Below the pieces are notes generated by a model. It had not been told where the DNA came from. It did not search any database and saw only the letters and a program-made list of their open reading frames with translations. Shown in pieces: positions 23,067 through 30,418 of a stretch of DNA of 37,129 nt (position 1 is its first letter; every line of letters begins with the position of its first letter). Source of the DNA: a virus. The stretch covers positions 1 through 37,129 of the IMG/VR virus record IMGVR_UViG_3300035034_001426; one strand, 5' to 3'. Made by a program: the position numbers and the translations under genes.

Positions 23067-23414
23067 ATGATATCGACAAGATTATTATTTGAATCTACTG
23101 AATACAATACTTGTTTTAACAATATTAAACATATGTTAAAAACAACATTCTTATCTAATGTTAACAAACTTCAATTATCGTTAGAAGAATTTGAAGATAT
23201 TAATGCTCATTATTGGGAATTAATGCGAACAGCTATTTTAAAAGATGATTCAACAAAGAAAATTTGGGAATCGAATTTTAATACTTGGAAAAAACAAATA
23301 GAAATATTAATTAAATTGAATATGATATTTAAACAAAGTAATTTAGATCCAATTAAAATGATAGGTTCATTTCCATTTCTTGGAGTAATTGGTGAAAAAT
23401 TATTGTCTCCTTAG
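23067..23414 (+). CDS. Tagged helical protein, unrecognised
   Basis: A 115-residue protein starting MISTRLLFESTEYNT, the best form of the tag, with L-F-E followed by S as a prohead-protease-like site. The ATG lies one base after the upstream stop. The rest is helical and Lys/Asn-rich (FEDINAHYWELMRTAILKDD; TWKKQIEILIKLNMIF) and ends in SFPFLGVIGEKLLSP. No enzyme motif is visible. Because its start DNA duplicates that of the upstream frame, it probably arose by tag transfer or tandem duplication. The gap to the next gene (101 bases) holds only a 12-codon GTG frame at 23466. Confidence 0.6.
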   Translation: MISTRLLFESTEYNTCFNNIKHMLKTTFLSNVNKLQLSLEEFEDINAHYWELMRTAILKDDSTKKIWESNFNTWKKQIEILIKLNMIFKQSNLDPIKMIGSFPFLGVIGEKLLSP

Positions 23415-23515
23415 GTTCAAACATATTTTTCAGACCAACTTTCTATTTATAAGAAAGGAAATATAGTGAGTGGATATAAGAATGGTAAATATATTATTCA
23501 TTAGGATGTGCCCTT

Positions 23516-24442
23516 ATGATATCAACATCACCTATATACAGAGAAGCTGCAATAGACAGTTTGATCGAATTATGTGAAACTCCGAATTTTGAATTTACAC
23601 CTATCTTTGAAGTCTCTAAAAATGCTCCAAAGATATTAAAGAAATTAGAAAAAACATTTGGTGAATATTTAGAACCAAAAGCTAATTTCAAATCAATTAA
23701 TAAAAAAGCTGGATTAATACTGAGTGCATTTGCTGATGCTAAAATTACATTCAATATGTCTAAAGAAGATATTGGAACTGCATATGTGTATCCACATTAT
23801 CAATTTTCAACAGATACTCCAATCAGAACAACTGCGAAAGATGTTAAAATCTTTGAAGATTTAAAACATATCAAAAAAGCCGATATTGTTGTTGACTATA
23901 AGTTATTTTACAAACAACTGAAATTAACTCCTCCCGAATTAGTTGGAATTATTCTCCATGAAATAGGTCATTTGAGTTATCATACTTCTTTTGTTCCAAA
24001 TTTATTCAAAAATCTTTTGAGACTCTCTTTGTCTGTTATTGGTAAAGTTAATTTTCTTGCATGGATATTTCGAGCACTTCCAATGCAAACTGTACGTATA
24101 CTTGGAATAACAGTTACGTTATGTAGTCGAACACTATCAATCTTTGAACACAAAGAAGAATATAAGTGTGATCAATATGCTGTCAAATATGGATATGGTG
24201 ACGAATTAGCAGCAGCTTTTATTAAATTGAAAGAATTTACTTCGGGTAAGTTCACAACAAAAAGAAATATTTTTAGTAAAATGTTTAATTTCATTTCAAC
24301 ACTTATTAATATGTCAACTCATCCAACTGATATTAATCGTATTTGTAAATTATCAAAATCAATACAAACAAATTATCATGACGACTATCCGTTTCTCAAG
24401 AAAACATTAGATAATAAATTAAACTTGATTAATTGTCAATAA
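23516..24442 (+). CDS. Tagged M48-like metallopeptidase candidate with membrane segments
   Basis: A 308-residue protein starting MISTSPIYREAAIDS (tag; the IYR ending is shared with candidate 2). The zincin motif GIILHEIGHLSYH has HEIGH at 148-152. EEYKCDQYAVKYG at 214-226 matches the ExxxD third-ligand motif of M48 peptidases (EYAAD in HtpX), with Glu215 as ligand. Between them are hydrophobic segments (about 165-205; LSVIGKVNFLAWIF and VRILGITVTLC) that could cross or lie on a membrane, as in M48 enzymes. With the tag this suggests a membrane-active peptidase delivered with the genome. The start has AGGA 10 bases upstream. Confidence 0.75.
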   Translation: MISTSPIYREAAIDSLIELCETPNFEFTPIFEVSKNAPKILKKLEKTFGEYLEPKANFKSINKKAGLILSAFADAKITFNMSKEDIGTAYVYPHYQFSTDTPIRTTAKDVKIFEDLKHIKKADIVVDYKLFYKQLKLTPPELVGIILHEIGHLSYHTSFVPNLFKNLLRLSLSVIGKVNFLAWIFRALPMQTVRILGITVTLCSRTLSIFEHKEEYKCDQYAVKYGYGDELAAAFIKLKEFTSGKFTTKRNIFSKMFNFISTLINMSTHPTDINRICKLSKSIQTNYHDDYPFLKKTLDNKLNLINCQ

Positions 24443-24462
24443 CTCTTTATATAGGTCATTAA

Positions 24463-24677
24463 TATGCTATCCACTTCAAATATTTTAAATGAATTATCTG
24501 ATAAAACAAAAATTGATGGTAAAAAGAAAAAAAGATGACAAACTTACCTTTGGCGATAAAGCTCGAGTTGCAGGAGCATTAACATTGGGTGCTGGAGTTG
24601 TTGGAGGACTTGCTTATGGTAAAGTGATGTTGAAACGACAAATGCGGGATTATGCTCGTAATTCTGAAAATTATTAA
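24463..24677 (+). pseudogene. Frameshifted tagged gene with Gly-rich segment
   Basis: The ATG at 24463 has the same leader as the next gene (TAGGTCATTAATATGCTATC versus TAGGTCAATAATATGCTATC at 24684) and reads MLSTSN before a stop at 24490. Read one base later, LNELSDKTKIDGKKKKR continues the expected motif; one further base shift restores the open frame 24489-24677 (DKARVAGALTLGAGVVGG, then LAYGKVMLKRQ), which resembles the Gly/Ala segments of the 26479 and 27773 products. Two single-base insertions, in a T-run and an A-run, would explain this. A sequencing or assembly error, a decayed gene, or translation from ATG 24489 alone are the options; the last lacks a ribosome-binding site. Confidence 0.5.
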
Positions 24678-24695
24678 TACACATAGGTCAATAAT

Positions 24696-25280
24696 ATGCT
24701 ATCAACATCAAAATTATACACAACAAACTTAACAGAGAGTCTTGGAGCAGTAGCACTATTCTCTTTAATTGGTTATATAGTTTTAGCTATTAAAGCTAGT
24801 TTATCTGCTGACGAATTAGAAAATCAATTTTTAGAAGCTTATGAAGATTCTTTATTGACATTAACTCTAGACATTGATGAAGAACAAATTGGTTTTCAAT
24901 TTCCGTCTGTAACCACTCATAGTAATTTGTTTAAACGAATAGTTCATAATGGACAAATAGATCTCGTTGTTAATCTTAAAACTGCGAATTTATTGAAACA
25001 AAAATTTGGTAAATATCCAATGTTTAAGATATTGAAAACTAATGAATCTATGTCAATGGATATTGATCAATTTCAAAATACTCATAGTTCGTTATTGGAT
25101 ACATTTATATCTGAAAACAAACTTGCTGAAATTGCGAATAAAATATCAGACCCTAATATTAGAACTAATTTACTGTATATTGGTAAATTGTTAAATGTTC
25201 TGATGTCAACTAAAGTTGTAAAGTTCATTAAACAAATCACATTCACAAGCTATAAACCTAAAGTGACTTATAACAGATAA
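24696..25280 (+). CDS. Tagged protein with membrane segment
   Basis: A 194-residue protein starting MLSTSKLYTTNLTESLG: the tag followed by an L-T-E site. A hydrophobic helix follows directly (GAVALFSLIGYIVLAIKA, about 17-34). The rest is soluble and mixed (LTLDIDEEQIGFQFPSVTTH; IDLVVNLKTANLLKQKFGKY), with no catalytic motif recognised. The start follows a TAGGTCAATAAT leader nearly identical to that of the frameshifted gene upstream. The architecture of tag, membrane segment and soluble domain fits a protein carried in the head and inserted in the host membrane; this is inference. Confidence 0.65.
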   Translation: MLSTSKLYTTNLTESLGAVALFSLIGYIVLAIKASLSADELENQFLEAYEDSLLTLTLDIDEEQIGFQFPSVTTHSNLFKRIVHNGQIDLVVNLKTANLLKQKFGKYPMFKILKTNESMSMDIDQFQNTHSSLLDTFISENKLAEIANKISDPNIRTNLLYIGKLLNVLMSTKVVKFIKQITFTSYKPKVTYNR

Positions 25281-25298
25281 TCAAAATAGGAGATTAAC

Positions 25299-26426
25299 AT
25301 GCAGATTCATAATTTCTATAGTGATCTCCTGTTGTCAATTCGATCACTGTTTGATAATAAAATATTCGCTAATAACTTCATCAAACATTACTCGTTTAAT
25401 ATTGCAAATAGAACATTTGAATTATCGAAACGTGATTATAAACCTAACAGAGCATTACCAGCGGTTATCGTTAATCTAGAAGAAGACCAATATTCATTTG
25501 GTGAAAGACCAACTAATATTCGACATTCTAGAATTGAAAATATAAATCAAATTCCAGTTCTTTATGACGCAGTAGCTAATAAACTAATTTACGTTCAAGA
25601 AGAACAAACAACAGTAACTCTCAGTGTTAATATTAATTGTGAATCACAGTTCCAAGCAAAAGAAGTTGAGTTTACAATTAAACGAAATCTTCCATTGAAT
25701 AAGTATACGCAAATTCATAGTTTTACATCTTTTCTTGAAATTCATTCAGATATCCTTTTAAACAATGGGATGGATTTTAATGATCATGCAATCACAAATT
25801 TGTTTACTAAGCTAAATAATAATCTAGGTGATAGTGAATTTTGTTTCTCTATGAATTATAACCCACTCATTAGAGTAGAATCAATCACATCAAATATTAA
25901 TTCAAGTACTCAATTAACTTATCAAGTTACTATGACTCTATCTGTTATGTTTCAAATGCCACTCTATTTTTTACTTGATGAAATTAAACAAGATATTTTG
26001 AAAATTAATATGGATTTCTCTCGATTTGGTAATGAACCTATATCATCAAATTCAATGAGATCATTTAATCAACAGTCTGAGAAATTATATCTTGCAGATG
26101 CGACTAAACAAGTACGAAGAAATGTATTAATACATGACTTATTTGAAAAACAATATAATTTAACAACTTTGATAGTTAATGAAGTTGAATATACATTGTT
26201 TGAAATTCATCTTAATTCTACTGATTTAGTTATAAAAGAAAATTTTATTTTTAGATTTTTTGATATCCGTAATGCTGTTCACAGAATAACCCCAACATTA
26301 ATAGACACTGATATTAACACAGTAAAGTTTCAAATTTTGACTACCGATTACGAACGATATTTTTGTGCATCAATTACATTGCCTATTATTGTTCAATTTG
26401 TTGAAGTAGCTGAGTCTATAGATTAG
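25299..26426 (+). CDS. Large unrecognised structural protein
   Basis: A 375-residue protein with a strong site (AGGAGA). It starts MQIHNFYSDLLLSI, at best a weak tag. Composition alternates beta segments (TVTLSVNINCESQFQAKEVE; LTYQVTMTLSVMFQMPLYFL) and helices (DEIKQDILKINMDF). An internal block VLIHDLFEKQYNLTTLIVNE leads into a final beta domain ending in VQFVEVAESID. The pattern suits a neck, tail-completion or portal-associated structural protein. There is no enzyme motif and no recognised family. It is followed by a T-rich gap (26427-26478) before the next tagged-type genes. Confidence 0.6.
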   Translation: MQIHNFYSDLLLSIRSLFDNKIFANNFIKHYSFNIANRTFELSKRDYKPNRALPAVIVNLEEDQYSFGERPTNIRHSRIENINQIPVLYDAVANKLIYVQEEQTTVTLSVNINCESQFQAKEVEFTIKRNLPLNKYTQIHSFTSFLEIHSDILLNNGMDFNDHAITNLFTKLNNNLGDSEFCFSMNYNPLIRVESITSNINSSTQLTYQVTMTLSVMFQMPLYFLLDEIKQDILKINMDFSRFGNEPISSNSMRSFNQQSEKLYLADATKQVRRNVLIHDLFEKQYNLTTLIVNEVEYTLFEIHLNSTDLVIKENFIFRFFDIRNAVHRITPTLIDTDINTVKFQILTTDYERYFCASITLPIIVQFVEVAESID

Positions 26427-26478
26427 ATTTAACTACTTTTATTTTTATTTTTATTTTTATATTTAGGAGTTTAAAATT

Positions 26479-27165
26479 ATGTCCGCATTAATCGCTCTTT
26501 TTAATACCGAAAACGATGCTCTGGTAGAAAGTGTATTTGTTGATTCTTGTATCGATCTTATTGACTGTCTTGATGAAACTGATCTTGAAAAACTCAATGA
26601 ATACGTAACTCTTCTTGGAGAAAAGAAAACCAAAGAATCCCTTGAACAAGAAATTTCAGAAGCTCTTGTTTTGGTTATGGAGCATACTGCTGGTCTGTAT
26701 GGTACTTTCCTTTATGAGTCTACTGAAGATGATATTGATCCCGAAAGTGCAAAAACTATGCTTGAGAATATTCGAACTGCATTTGGTCGTGAGTTTGTTA
26801 TGGAAGCCCTCTCTGACAAAGCAAAATCCCGTCTGAAGACTGCTGGTAAAGTGGGTCTTGGTGCTGCTGCTGTTGGTGCTGCGGGATTAGGTGTTTATAA
26901 TCATATGAAAGGTAATGAAGATACTGGAACTAAATTAAAGTATGGTGGTAATGATAATCCTAGAGGAATGCGTACTGCTCCAGGACAAGATAAAGTTACT
27001 ATGCCTAAAGCAGACACAGGAACTAAATTAAAGTATGATGGTAATGATAATCCTAGAGGAATGCGTACTGCTCCAGGACAAGATAAAGTTACTATGCCTA
27101 GAGGAAATCGTACTGGTAGATCTGCTGAAGTAATTAAGAAACTTAAAGGACTTGGTGGAAGGTAA
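26479..27165 (+). CDS. Long-propeptide protein with Gly/Ala hydrophobic segment and tandem repeats
   Basis: A 228-residue protein. The acidic helical N-terminal 110 residues (SALIALFNTENDALVESV; LYESTEDDIDPESAKTMLEN) end at FVMEALSDKAKSRLKTAGK, where M-E followed by A and then SDKxKSRL matches the cleavage neighbourhood of other array proteins. Next comes a Gly/Ala-rich hydrophobic segment (GLGAAAVGAAGLGVYNHMKG), then two 31-residue tandem repeats (TGTKLKY, NDNPRGMRTAPGQDKVTMP) and a basic end (VIKKLKGLGGR). The N-terminal part may be a removable scaffold or propeptide and the basic C-terminus a DNA-binding internal peptide. Codons are more GC-rich than neighbours, suggesting high expression. 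Confidence 0.65.
   Translation: MSALIALFNTENDALVESVFVDSCIDLIDCLDETDLEKLNEYVTLLGEKKTKESLEQEISEALVLVMEHTAGLYGTFLYESTEDDIDPESAKTMLENIRTAFGREFVMEALSDKAKSRLKTAGKVGLGAAAVGAAGLGVYNHMKGNEDTGTKLKYGGNDNPRGMRTAPGQDKVTMPKADTGTKLKYDGNDNPRGMRTAPGQDKVTMPRGNRTGRSAEVIKKLKGLGGR
26824..26919 (+). repeat. 96-bp perfect direct repeat, copy 1
   Basis: Identical base for base to 27465-27560 in the next gene. It encodes KSRLKTAGKVGLGAAAVG and the following AAGLGVYNHMKGNE. Identity at silent positions points to a recent duplication or ongoing gene conversion. Confidence 0.9.
26920..27105 (+). repeat. Two tandem 93-bp units
   Basis: Units 26920-27012 and 27013-27105 encode 31 residues each and differ at only a few positions (GGTGGT versus GATGGT; AAAGCA versus AGAGGA). 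The array lies in frame in the 26479 gene, directly after the 96-bp repeat. Confidence 0.9.
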
Positions 27166-27206
27166 TCAGCATTTCATACATTATAAATTTATAGGGATAT
27201 AATAAC

Positions 27207-27737
27207 ATGGGTATTGATATAAATAAAATCATTGCAGAAGCAACTCAAGAAGAGACTGACTCTAGTAATGAAGTACTAAATGAGACATCAACAGCTCAGA
27301 TTGAAGAAACTGTTTCTGATGAGAAAGAACAACCAACAATTATTGAAGGAGAGACACCCCAAATGGATACTAACCACTGCATGGCTTCTGCTATTTCCGC
27401 TGGTCTTGGAGCAATGACTTTTCGTAATCATCTTCGGTCTTTGACTGAAATTTCTGATAAAACTAAATCCCGTCTGAAGACTGCTGGTAAAGTGGGTCTT
27501 GGTGCTGCTGCTGTTGGTGCTGCGGGATTAGGTGTTTATAATCATATGAAAGGTAATGAAACTGAAAGTGCTGTTGCTGACAACGGTCCAGGATCAAGAA
27601 CTGCTGCTAAAATTGCTGGTGCTAATGATGCAGGTTTGAAAGATGGTCGTAACCTTGCAAAATTTGAGAAAGACGCTAAAACTAAAAAAATGTTTTCTGC
27701 ATTGAAAGGTGGTCGTAAGTTTGGACAGAATAAATAA
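27207..27737 (+). CDS. Second protein with the Gly/Ala hydrophobic segment
   Basis: A 176-residue protein. The N-terminus (GIDINKIIAEATQEETDSSN) is acidic and disordered-looking, unlike the tag. A helix (CMASAISAGLGAMTF) leads to LRSLTEISDKTKSRL, where L-T-E followed by I is a prohead-protease-type site. The next 32 residues are identical to those in the 26479 product. The C-terminus is basic (AKFEKDAKTKKMFSALKGGR; KFGQNK). It is a mosaic paralogue of its neighbour: different N-terminus, same hydrophobic segment, different basic tail. A role as a head-internal or membrane-inserting protein is inferred. Confidence 0.65.
   Translation: MGIDINKIIAEATQEETDSSNEVLNETSTAQIEETVSDEKEQPTIIEGETPQMDTNHCMASAISAGLGAMTFRNHLRSLTEISDKTKSRLKTAGKVGLGAAAVGAAGLGVYNHMKGNETESAVADNGPGSRTAAKIAGANDAGLKDGRNLAKFEKDAKTKKMFSALKGGRKFGQNK
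27465..27560 (+). repeat. 96-bp perfect direct repeat, copy 2
   Basis: Identical to 26824-26919. The flanking upstream bases (TCTGATAAAACT versus TCTGACAAAGCA) are similar but diverged, which marks the edge of the conserved block. Confidence 0.9.
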
Positions 27738-27772
27738 TTCATATTTCTGAAAAAATATAAGGATATAACAAC

Positions 27773-28165
27773 ATGTTGTCCACAAGAAAACTATTTGAAA
27801 TAACTGATTTGAATAAAGCACGTCTTGGTGTAGCTGGTCGGGCAGCATTAGTTGGTGCAGTTGGTTTGGGTATTTACAATAAAGTAAAAGGTAATGAAGA
27901 AGAAGATGATAACGAAACTACATCAACTTTAAAAAAACCTGATACTCCAGTAATTACACCAAACAATGCAACTAGTCCGATTAAAACTCAGAGTAATCGT
28001 TCTGTTGGTTCCAACATTACAAAAACAACTGAACCAACCATTAAACAAAATATTAAATCCGGGTTTAATAAAGTTGTTGAGTATTCTGCAAAAGGTACTG
28101 CTGACGCAAAGAAAAAATTAAGTAAAAATTTTCCTAATTTTCGTGGTACTACGAAAAAAGATTAA
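27773..28165 (+). CDS. Tagged protein with Gly/Ala hydrophobic segment and basic tail
   Basis: A 130-residue protein that shows the whole architecture in short form: tag MLSTRKLFE, then ITDLNKARLG, then a hydrophobic stretch (VAGRAALVGAVGLGIYNKVK), an acidic/Thr-rich linker (NEEEDDNETTSTLKKPDTP) and a basic C-terminus (KKKLSKNFPNFRGTTKKD). AAGG precedes the ATG. It links the tag family to the Gly/Ala family of the 26479 and 27207 products. Confidence 0.65.
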   Translation: MLSTRKLFEITDLNKARLGVAGRAALVGAVGLGIYNKVKGNEEEDDNETTSTLKKPDTPVITPNNATSPIKTQSNRSVGSNITKTTEPTIKQNIKSGFNKVVEYSAKGTADAKKKLSKNFPNFRGTTKKD

Positions 28166-28216
28166 TGATAACTATAACACATTTTACAAAAAACATATAC
28201 AGGAGAATAAGTAATT

Positions 28217-28528
28217 ATGTCTATCTTAGATACTATTTTCGAAAATGAAGATTTTCAGAATGTAATGACCGAAAATGAAGCCGTTCTTACTGAGACAGAA
28301 CAAAAACTCAGTGACTTTCCTAAAGTTCTTAAATCATTCATCCTGGCTAATTCCAAAGAATTTCTTGCTGAGAACGAAGATCAAATGTGCAAGAATGTTA
28401 AGACTTTTACTGAAGTAGCTACTGCTCAGTATATTCAGGAACTCTCTACAGTCATGTCTGAAAATTTTGTAATGCCTGTTGAAGCAGATCCGATTGAAGA
28501 AAATGCTGCAATCAACGCATACTTGTAA
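28217..28528 (+). CDS. Tagged acidic helical protein, scaffold-like
   Basis: A 103-residue protein starting MSILDTIFENEDFQ: tag with an I-F-E site. It is acidic and predicted helical throughout (ENEAVLTETEQKLSDFPKVL; SKEFLAENEDQMCKNV; YIQELSTVMSENFVM). The acidity and helicity are like prohead core or scaffold proteins such as those of T4, which are degraded by the prohead protease. Additional candidate sites inside (LTE, LAE, IEE) would fit such degradation. AGGAGA precedes the start, and a very strong terminator follows 5 bases after the stop. Confidence 0.6.
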   Translation: MSILDTIFENEDFQNVMTENEAVLTETEQKLSDFPKVLKSFILANSKEFLAENEDQMCKNVKTFTEVATAQYIQELSTVMSENFVMPVEADPIEENAAINAYL

Positions 28529-28533
28529 GATTT

Positions 28534-28581
28534 AAATTTAGTGGGAGACTGTATTAGAAAGTGCAGTTTCCCACTAAATTT
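28534..28581 (+). terminator. Strong terminator
   Basis: An 18-bp stem (28534-28551 with 28564-28581, one G-T pair, 12-nt loop) with GTGGGA/TCCCAC core, A-rich before and T-rich after. This is the strongest hairpin in the window and may work in both directions. Confidence 0.8.
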
Positions 28582-28632
28582 TTAACGAGTTTGTTTTTTC
28601 AATTGTTATATATAAATGCGGGGGAATATTTT

Positions 28633-28785
28633 ATGGATAACAATACTCTGACAGCAGTTGCAGCAACAGGGGCAATGGCTCTTGCTTATAAGAAGTATCT
28701 TGAAGCATTGAAACAGAAAGACAAACAGAAAGCTGACGATTATTTAAATATACTACAAAACAATAGTGAGTATACTCAAAGATAA
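28633..28785 (+). CDS. Small Ala-rich membrane or helical protein
   Basis: The ATG at 28633 with GGGGGA 8-9 bases upstream gives 50 residues; the open frame to 28561 crosses the terminator and is not credible as coding. The protein has a hydrophobic N-terminal helix (LTAVAATGAMALAYKKYLEA) and a charged C-terminal helix (KQKDKQKADDYLNILQNN). It could be a single-pass membrane peptide. A TATAAATG sequence at about 28610-28617 may be its late promoter. Not recognised. Confidence 0.5.
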   Translation: MDNNTLTAVAATGAMALAYKKYLEALKQKDKQKADDYLNILQNNSEYTQR

Positions 28786-28802
28786 TTGATTGGAGAATTA
28801 AC

Positions 28803-29003
28803 ATGATTAGTGTAAGCTCACTTTATGAATTCAAACAGTCTGAATATACACAAAATGAACTTCAACGAAATGAAGAAAAACTTCAAAAAGTCGAACAAGA
28901 AAAACAAACTTTAAACGATAAATTAGAGAAAGAAAAAGAAAGGGAACAATTACAAAAAGAAAACGAAAAGAAAAGAAAAAAATTGATGTCTAATAAACTC
29001 TAA
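28803..29003 (+). CDS. Tagged coiled-coil protein
   Basis: A 66-residue protein: tag MISVSSLYEFKQSEYT with an L-Y-E site, followed by a highly charged Glu/Lys coiled coil (LQRNEEKLQKVEQEKQTLND; KLEKEKEREQLQKENEKK) and a basic end. It is the last tagged gene and is followed by the convergent minus-strand operon. GGAGA precedes the ATG. A single uninterrupted helix of about 45 residues is likely. Confidence 0.65.
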   Translation: MISVSSLYEFKQSEYTQNELQRNEEKLQKVEQEKQTLNDKLEKEKEREQLQKENEKKRKKLMSNKL

Positions 29004-29016
29004 CAAAAATAAAAAA

Positions 29017-29050
29017 CTCGCACACATTACAATTAAGTAATATATGCGAG
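29017..29050. terminator. Bidirectional terminator between convergent genes
   Basis: CTCGCA at 29017-29022 pairs with TGCGAG at 29045-29050, and ATTAC at 29026-29030 with GTAAT at 29037-29041. A-runs on the left serve as T-run for the minus strand. It lies between the plus-strand array and the minus-strand VWA gene. Confidence 0.6.
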
Positions 29051-29062
29051 CATTGTTTAAAC

Positions 29063-30418
29063 CTATTTAATAAATATTGTTGATGTGTTCATAATTTCAC
29101 TTTCGAATTCTTTCGAAGTAGTGCTAATGAACACAGTTGGTACACTTTTACACCATGTGAATTTTTTGTCTGACAAACAACTGTCAATATCTGAATATCC
29201 GTCTGTAAGACTAAGAATGAGGGATAACTTATCTTTCAATTCATTGTCTCCGTCCCAATATTCTTTCTGAACGAATCTATAACAATCTTCATGTGCTGTT
29301 CCACCACCAACATCAAAACCAATTGTATTGATGAATGTTATAAACTCGATTTTATTACTACTCTCAAATTGGACATTCTGGACGATTCCAGAGTTATGAA
29401 CTAATACATGAGTTTTATCAAAGTTATCCAATGATTGGTTAATGATATAAGCAAATTTCTTTAAATCTTTTTTGCTTATACTTCCTGAAATATCAATCCA
29501 AATAACTAGTATTCCCACATTTTCTTTTTCTTCTTCCATAGAAACTCCAGGAAGTGTTATACCATGTGGAGCATAGTATTTATTAATTGCTCGCCAACTG
29601 CGATCATTGGGTTTTAATATTGTGTTTGTTTTAATTGCTTTTTCAACTAATGTCTCCCATTTGATTTCAACTTTTAATAGGTTACTTAGAAATTCTTTAA
29701 TTGATCTATTAGATGAAGTTCCTCGACCTTTTTGTTCAAGAATATTATTTGTTGCTCGAGCATTATTAATAATTTGCTCGATTTTTTCTTTTAATTTTTG
29801 TTTACCCTCAACTGTTGCTTGATCATCTGTATTTGATATGTCATTAACTTCAAATTCCTGACCAGTATTATCATCTGTAATTGTAGTTGAATTAGCAGTT
29901 TTACCAGATTGTGGAAACTGTTTTGAATGTTTTAATAACCATTGATATGCTTCTTCCTCAACACAATTGGGCATTTCTCTATCGAGTTGAGGGATAATAT
30001 TAAACTGATCTTTATAAAAATGAACAATTTTTAAATCTCGACAACTCCGATCAATAACATGATCACAAGCAAGATTATATAATTCTTTATTTGATTTATT
30101 CTTACCAAGTATCCCATGTCTTCTAAATATGTGAGATAACTCATGTATAATTAATCCAATTAAATCATCTGATGTATAATCTGGTTGACCTACAAATTTT
30201 CGACTAATATGAATATATCCGTCTATAGGTTTAGCATCGTCAAAACTTAATGCAACAAATCCTTCATTATCGTAGTCACCGACAACCCATTCATATTTGT
30301 ATGACATAATTCCAAAAACAGCTAATTCAAAGTCTCGTCTAAAGAATTTAATTTTAGCATGTTTAATAACATTATTTATGTGTTGATTAGCTTTTTCTTC
30401 TTCTGTCACTTTATTCAC
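29063..30418 (-). CDS. DUF2201-like metallopeptidase-fold protein with VWA domain
   Basis: A 451-residue protein. The N-terminal domain (about 1-160) has LIIHELSHIFRRHG, where HELSH is at 92-96 and His101 may be a third metal ligand, as in DUF2201 N-terminal domains. A charged linker (about 165-225) follows. The C-terminal part (about 300-451) is a VWA fold: ILVIWIDISGSISKKDL contains the DxSxS MIDAS metal-binding motif, with GGGTAHED and LSLTDGYSDID later. Such proteins work with MoxR AAA+ ATPases, as does the one encoded just upstream; start and stop overlap by 8 bases, so translation is coupled. Likely a remodelling or chaperone pair for virion assembly or host proteins. Confidence 0.85.
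   Translation of the reverse strand: MNKVTEEEKANQHINNVIKHAKIKFFRRDFELAVFGIMSYKYEWVVGDYDNEGFVALSFDDAKPIDGYIHISRKFVGQPDYTSDDLIGLIIHELSHIFRRHGILGKNKSNKELYNLACDHVIDRSCRDLKIVHFYKDQFNIIPQLDREMPNCVEEEAYQWLLKHSKQFPQSGKTANSTTITDDNTGQEFEVNDISNTDDQATVEGKQKLKEKIEQIINNARATNNILEQKGRGTSSNRSIKEFLSNLLKVEIKWETLVEKAIKTNTILKPNDRSWRAINKYYAPHGITLPGVSMEEEKENVGILVIWIDISGSISKKDLKKFAYIINQSLDNFDKTHVLVHNSGIVQNVQFESSNKIEFITFINTIGFDVGGGTAHEDCYRFVQKEYWDGDNELKDKLSLILSLTDGYSDIDSCLSDKKFTWCKSVPTVFISTTSKEFESEIMNTSTIFIK

Noticed and set aside
23466-23504. 12-codon GTG ORF with AAAGGA upstream
   Set aside because: Too short and without any similarity; the site is probably chance.
24463-24500. Programmed -1 ribosomal frameshift in the tagged pseudogene
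   Set aside because: The T-run followed by AAA is not a proper X-XXY-YYZ slippery heptamer in the reading frame, and a shift there meets a TAA. Two indels explain the frames better.
27542-27848. Two minus-strand ORFs over the 27207 and 27773 genes
   Set aside because: Antisense shadows of well-supported plus-strand genes.
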